64,000 nt of DNA from Phytomonospora sp040655735. GTDB taxonomy: Bacteria; Actinomycetota; Actinomycetes; Mycobacteriales; Micromonosporaceae. A program made the translations under genes and the position numbers. Numbering within the stretch: the first letter of the stretch is position 1; every line of letters begins with the position of its first letter. Positions 61,286 through 64,000 of the stretch are shown piece by piece. The DNA lies in contig NZ_JBFAKK010000003.1 of NCBI RefSeq assembly GCF_040655735.1, positions 434,001-498,000 of the forward strand, in the 5' to 3' direction. The notes below the pieces were generated by a model. The model was not told the origin of the DNA, did no database searches, and was given only the letters and a program-made list of their open reading frames with translations.

Positions 61286-61320
61286 CGCAGGGCGGCCGGA
61301 TCCCGACCGGCCGCCCTGTG
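61286..61320 (+). terminator. Strong terminator after the S8 protease gene
   Basis: Eleven perfect pairs (61289-61299 with 61307-61317) plus three outer pairs, one of them G-U, close a 7-nt loop. A short T run (61322-61324) follows. Confidence 0.87.
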
Positions 61321-61339
61321 CGTTTGTCGCCTCTTCCCG

Positions 61340-61345
61340 CATACT
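61340..61345 (+). promoter_or_regulatory. -10 box of a probable leaderless promoter
   Basis: CATACT lies 8 nt before GTG 61354 and no ribosome site precedes that GTG. The terminator of the previous gene ends 20 bp upstream, so this gene needs its own promoter here. Confidence 0.55.
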
Positions 61346-61353
61346 CCTTTGCT

Positions 61354-62316
61354 GTGGAGCTGCGTGCGCTGGGCATCGACGCCGAACAGGAGCGGATCTA
61401 CCGTCACCTGGTCTCGGCCGGGCCCGCCCACGCCCCCGAACTCGCCGCCGGCTTCGGCATCGAGGACGCCGCCCTCGACCGCCTCCTCGACGCGCTCACC
61501 GCGGCCGGCCTCGCCACTCGCGACGGCGACCGCTACCTCGCCGCGCCGCCCGAGATCGCGCTGCGCTCGCTGCTGGTGCGCCGCCGCGACGAACTCGGCC
61601 GCGCCGAGACGGCCCTCGCCGAACTGACCGAACTGTTCCGCGCCTCGGCCGCCGGACGCTCCGTGCGCGACCTGGTCGAGGTCGTCGTCGGCGTCGACGG
61701 TGTACGCCAGCGCTTCGGGCAGATCCAAAGCGGCGCCGCCCGCGACCTGCGCGCCTTCGTCCGCGCCAACCCGATGGCCGTCTCGGCCGCGCAGAACACC
61801 GCCGAGAACGAGGCCGTCCAGCGCGGAGTGCGCTACCGGGTCGTCGTCGAGAAGGACGTCCTGGCCGAACCCGGCCTGCTCGTCCGGGCCGAGGCGTCCC
61901 TCGAAGCGGGGGAGGAGATCCGGATCATGCCCGACCTCCCGCTGCGGATGATCATCGCCGACGGCGAACTCGGCCTCGTCCCCCTCAACAGCGCCGGCGA
62001 ACCCGGCGCCATCGTGGTCCACCCCAGCGGGCTCCTCGACGCGCTCATCGCCCTCTTCGAGTCGACCTGGGACCGGGCCCTGACCCTCGAACCCGAGGCG
62101 CCCTACGCCGACGACCTCATCGAACTCGACCGGCGCATCATCGCCCTGCTCCTCCAGGGCTTCACCGACAACGCCGTCGCCAAACAGCTCGACGTCTCGG
62201 CCCGCACCGTGCAGCGCCGGATCCGCTACCTCATGGACGAGGCGCAGGTCAGTACCCGGATGCAACTGGGCTACCGGCTGTCCACGCTGGGCCGCCTGCG
62301 CCCGGACGGCGCCTGA
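61354..62316 (+). CDS. TrmB-like/LuxR-type transcriptional regulator
   Basis: GTG 61354 fits the leaderless -10 box. The 320 residues begin with a TrmB-like winged helix (ELRALGIDAEQERIYRHLVS). A central effector domain (RYRVVVEKDVL, EEIRIMPDLPLRMIIADGEL) and a C-terminal LuxR HTH (IIALLLQGFTDNAVAKQLDV then SARTVQRRIRYLM) follow. This composition is frequent in actinobacteria, often near secreted hydrolases. The gene behind the S8 protease may therefore regulate it, though no direct evidence is visible. Confidence 0.9.
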   Translation: MELRALGIDAEQERIYRHLVSAGPAHAPELAAGFGIEDAALDRLLDALTAAGLATRDGDRYLAAPPEIALRSLLVRRRDELGRAETALAELTELFRASAAGRSVRDLVEVVVGVDGVRQRFGQIQSGAARDLRAFVRANPMAVSAAQNTAENEAVQRGVRYRVVVEKDVLAEPGLLVRAEASLEAGEEIRIMPDLPLRMIIADGELGLVPLNSAGEPGAIVVHPSGLLDALIALFESTWDRALTLEPEAPYADDLIELDRRIIALLLQGFTDNAVAKQLDVSARTVQRRIRYLMDEAQVSTRMQLGYRLSTLGRLRPDGA

Positions 62317-62347
62317 TTGATCCCGGGTGGATCACCGCCGCCATAAT
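62317..62347 (+). promoter_or_regulatory. Promoter of the small zinc-binding protein gene
   Basis: TTGATC (62317-62322) and CATAAT (62342-62347) are 19 bp apart; the -10 box is 8 nt before ATG 62356, again without a ribosome site. Confidence 0.5.
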
Positions 62348-62355
62348 CTCTTGAC

Positions 62356-62658
62356 ATGAGCCCCCGCCGGAATCGACGCACGCCCTCGGCGGGCGTCGCC
62401 GACCCCGAGAACGGCCGCCGGAAAGTCGAGGCCGTCGAGGACGGCCCCGACGGCGAGCAGTGGTACGTGCGTCACATCCCGGGCGTCAACGCCACCAAGG
62501 TCTACCGCTGCCCCGGCTGCGACCAGGAGATCGGCGTCGGCCTCCCGCACGTCGTGGCCTGGCAGGTCGACGGCCCCGTCGACGCCCGCAGGCACTGGCA
62601 CGGCGGCTGCTGGCGTGCCAGGGGCCGCCGCGCGCCGCGCACGTCACGACATCGCTGA
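62356..62658 (+). CDS. Small basic zinc-binding protein
   Basis: The 100 residues include KVYRCPGCDQEIGVGLPHVV and ARRHWHGGCW. The CxxC pair with the later His and Cys forms a likely zinc site like a treble clef/HNH-type knuckle. Both ends are Arg-rich, suggesting nucleic-acid contact. Related small proteins are widespread in actinobacteria, often labelled ATP/GTP-binding protein without support. It is transcribed ahead of two hydrolase genes. Confidence 0.8.
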   Translation: MSPRRNRRTPSAGVADPENGRRKVEAVEDGPDGEQWYVRHIPGVNATKVYRCPGCDQEIGVGLPHVVAWQVDGPVDARRHWHGGCWRARGRRAPRTSRHR

Positions 62659-62705
62659 GGGCGTACCCGGCCGCGCCGCGGGTCCGGGGTGGCAGACTCG
62701 ATTCC

Positions 62706-63488
62706 GTGACCTTGATCCGCGCGAACTCCATCCTTCCCGCCCGGCGTGAGGCCCTGCGGCTGGAGACCGCCGACGGCCTCGGCCTCGTCGCCGAAGTCGC
62801 CCTCCCGCTCGACCGCGACCCGGTCGCCACGCTGATCTGCCTGCACCCGCTGCCCACCCACGGCGGGATGATGGACAGCCACATCTTCCGCAAGGCCGCC
62901 TGGCGCCTGCCTGCGCTCGCCGACCTCGCCGTGCTGCGCTTCAACACCCGCGGCACCTCCAGCGTCCAGGGCACCAGCGACGGCGCCTTCGACAACGGCG
63001 AGGGCGAGCGCTTCGACGTGGCCGCCGCGCTGGAGTACGCCGAGTTCCACGAGCTGCCGAGGGTCTGGCTGCTGGGCTGGTCCTTCGGTACCGAGCTGAC
63101 CCTCAAGTACGGCTGCGACCCCTCTGTCGAGGGCGCGATCCTGCTGTCGCCGCCGCTGCGCAAGGCCGAGCCGGCCGACCTGGCGGTGTGGGCGGAGTCG
63201 GGCCGGCCGCTGACGGCGCTGATCCCGGAGAACGACGACTACCTGCGGCCCGCCGAGGCCGAGGAGCGCTTCGCGGCGATCCCGCAGGCCGAGGTCGTCG
63301 GCGTCGACGGCGCCAAGCACCTGTGGGTCGGGCACGCCGAACTCGTCCTCGACGAGGTCGTCCGCCGCGTGAACCCCGCCGCCGCGCTCCCGCTGCCGAC
63401 CGAGTGGGACGGCGAGATGACCTACGGGGACGCCAGCGCCTACGCCGACCGGACCGTCGCCGCCTTCGCCGACGTGCCGCGCCCATGA
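62706..63488 (+). CDS. Alpha/beta hydrolase
   Basis: GTG 62706 follows CAGACT (62693-62698) by 7 nt. The 260 residues show the oxyanion part ICLHPLPTHGGMMDSHIFRK, LRFNTRGTSSVQGTS, and the nucleophile elbow region LGWSFGTELTLK, where Ser in GWSFG is the nucleophile. Late Asp and His (ENDDYLRP, GAKHLWVGH) also fit. The DxHxPxxH-less dienelactone/esterase-like build gives no substrate. It overlaps the next hydrolase by 4 bp (ATGA). Confidence 0.88.
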   Translation: MTLIRANSILPARREALRLETADGLGLVAEVALPLDRDPVATLICLHPLPTHGGMMDSHIFRKAAWRLPALADLAVLRFNTRGTSSVQGTSDGAFDNGEGERFDVAAALEYAEFHELPRVWLLGWSFGTELTLKYGCDPSVEGAILLSPPLRKAEPADLAVWAESGRPLTALIPENDDYLRPAEAEERFAAIPQAEVVGVDGAKHLWVGHAELVLDEVVRRVNPAAALPLPTEWDGEMTYGDASAYADRTVAAFADVPRP

Positions 63489-64000
63489 GTTCCGAGGTGG
63501 TCTACCGGGCACACGGGCAGGGCACCCCCGTGGTGCTCCTGCACGCGTTCCCGCTGCACGCCGGGATGTGGGCGCACGTCGCCGAGGACCTCGCCGCGGA
63601 CCACCTCGCCATCACCGTCGACCAGCGGGGCTTCGGGGAGTCGGCCGACGTTCGGCTCCCCGAAGACCCGAGCCTCGACGTGTGCGCCGACGACGTCGCC
63701 GGTGTCCTCGACGAGCTCGGCGAGTCCGGCGCGGTCCTTGTCGGCGTCTCGATGGGCGGGTACGTGGCGATGGCCTTCGCCCGGCAGTACCCGCACCGTG
63801 TGCGAGGGCTCGTCCTCGCCGACACGAAGGTCGCCGCCGACACCGCCGCGGCCGCCGCGAAGCGGCTGGAGATCGCCGAACGGGTTCTCGCCGACCGCGA
63901 CATCGCCGGCCTGGCGGCGTCCATGCTGCCCGGGCTGCTGGGCGCCACGACGCACGCCGAGCGTCCCGAGGTCGTGAAGGAGACGTTGCGGATCCTCACC
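63485..64000 (+). CDS. Alpha/beta hydrolase, N-terminal part (3' end outside window)
   Basis: ATG 63485 overlaps the previous stop. The 172 residues visible include VVLLHAFPLHAGMWAHVAED (oxyanion HAFP), TVDQRGFGES and the nucleophile elbow GVSMGGYVAMAFA. This is the start of an MhpC/PcaD-like hydrolase. Coupled to another hydrolase gene, they probably act in the same small-molecule pathway. Confidence 0.9.
   Translation, partial: MSSEVVYRAHGQGTPVVLLHAFPLHAGMWAHVAEDLAADHLAITVDQRGFGESADVRLPEDPSLDVCADDVAGVLDELGESGAVLVGVSMGGYVAMAFARQYPHRVRGLVLADTKVAADTAAAAAKRLEIAERVLADRDIAGLAASMLPGLLGATTHAERPEVVKETLRILT

Overview
The window is high-GC DNA from a filamentous-type actinobacterium. The evidence is the strongly G/C-ending codon use, many GTG starts, an apparently functional nucS (the mismatch-repair endonuclease of actinobacteria and some archaea), dense NarL/DesR-type two-component systems, Ser/Thr kinases with WD40 repeats, and many start codons that sit 6-9 nt behind a TANNNT-like -10 box (leaderless architecture). 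No tRNA, rRNA or CRISPR array was seen. The genus cannot be fixed from the sequence alone.

Layout. 1-9450: end of a cytochrome P450, a MacAB-like efflux operon (lipoprotein, adaptor, ATPase, permease) divergent from an OmpR/kinase pair, then an ABC-2 exporter followed by a NarL-type kinase/regulator pair. 9504-15451: a two-helix membrane protein divergent from a tightly overlapping four-gene operon of two unknown proteins, a TPR protein and a CHAT (caspase-like) protease. 15438-18306: a TetR-controlled VOC protein and a MarR/FMN-reductase pair, both with near-perfect palindromic operators. 18308-21080: DesK/DesR-type pair in an operon with a methyltransferase and a small membrane protein. 21294-28648: isocitrate-lyase/PEP-mutase family enzyme, a decayed FHA-zinc ribbon-kinase gene and an intact kinase-TPR-WD40 protein. 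28716-32755: GH92 glycosidase (with no normal start codon) and a glycosyltransferase. 33096-36664: small stress-type genes, a hemerythrin protein between divergent SigB-like promoters, an IS5-family copy with intact target duplication, and a solitary cas6e.

39804-52900 is the most unusual region. The first 33 codons of a nucS gene are at 39804, and a complete nucS is at 52241. The two copies share an exact 11-bp core (at 39891 and 52328), after which they diverge completely. The 12.4 kb between the cores carries a secreted DNRLRE/LamG giant protein, a 2247-residue RHS protein with a Hint self-cleavage domain and a C-terminal toxin domain, and a probable immunity gene, followed by a decayed IS630-type transposase. 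The 5' part of the intact nucS uses AT-richer codons than both its own 3' part and the truncated copy. This fits a polymorphic-toxin element that integrated into the resident nucS and supplied a replacement 5' end. No integrase was found.

52897-64000 looks ordinary: secreted and membrane proteins including a membrane-anchored XRE regulator, an aldehyde dehydrogenase divergent from a 3-hydroxyacyl-CoA dehydrogenase, a large subtilisin-like protease with a strong terminator, a TrmB/LuxR-type regulator, a small zinc-binding protein and two overlapping alpha/beta hydrolases, the last cut by the window edge.
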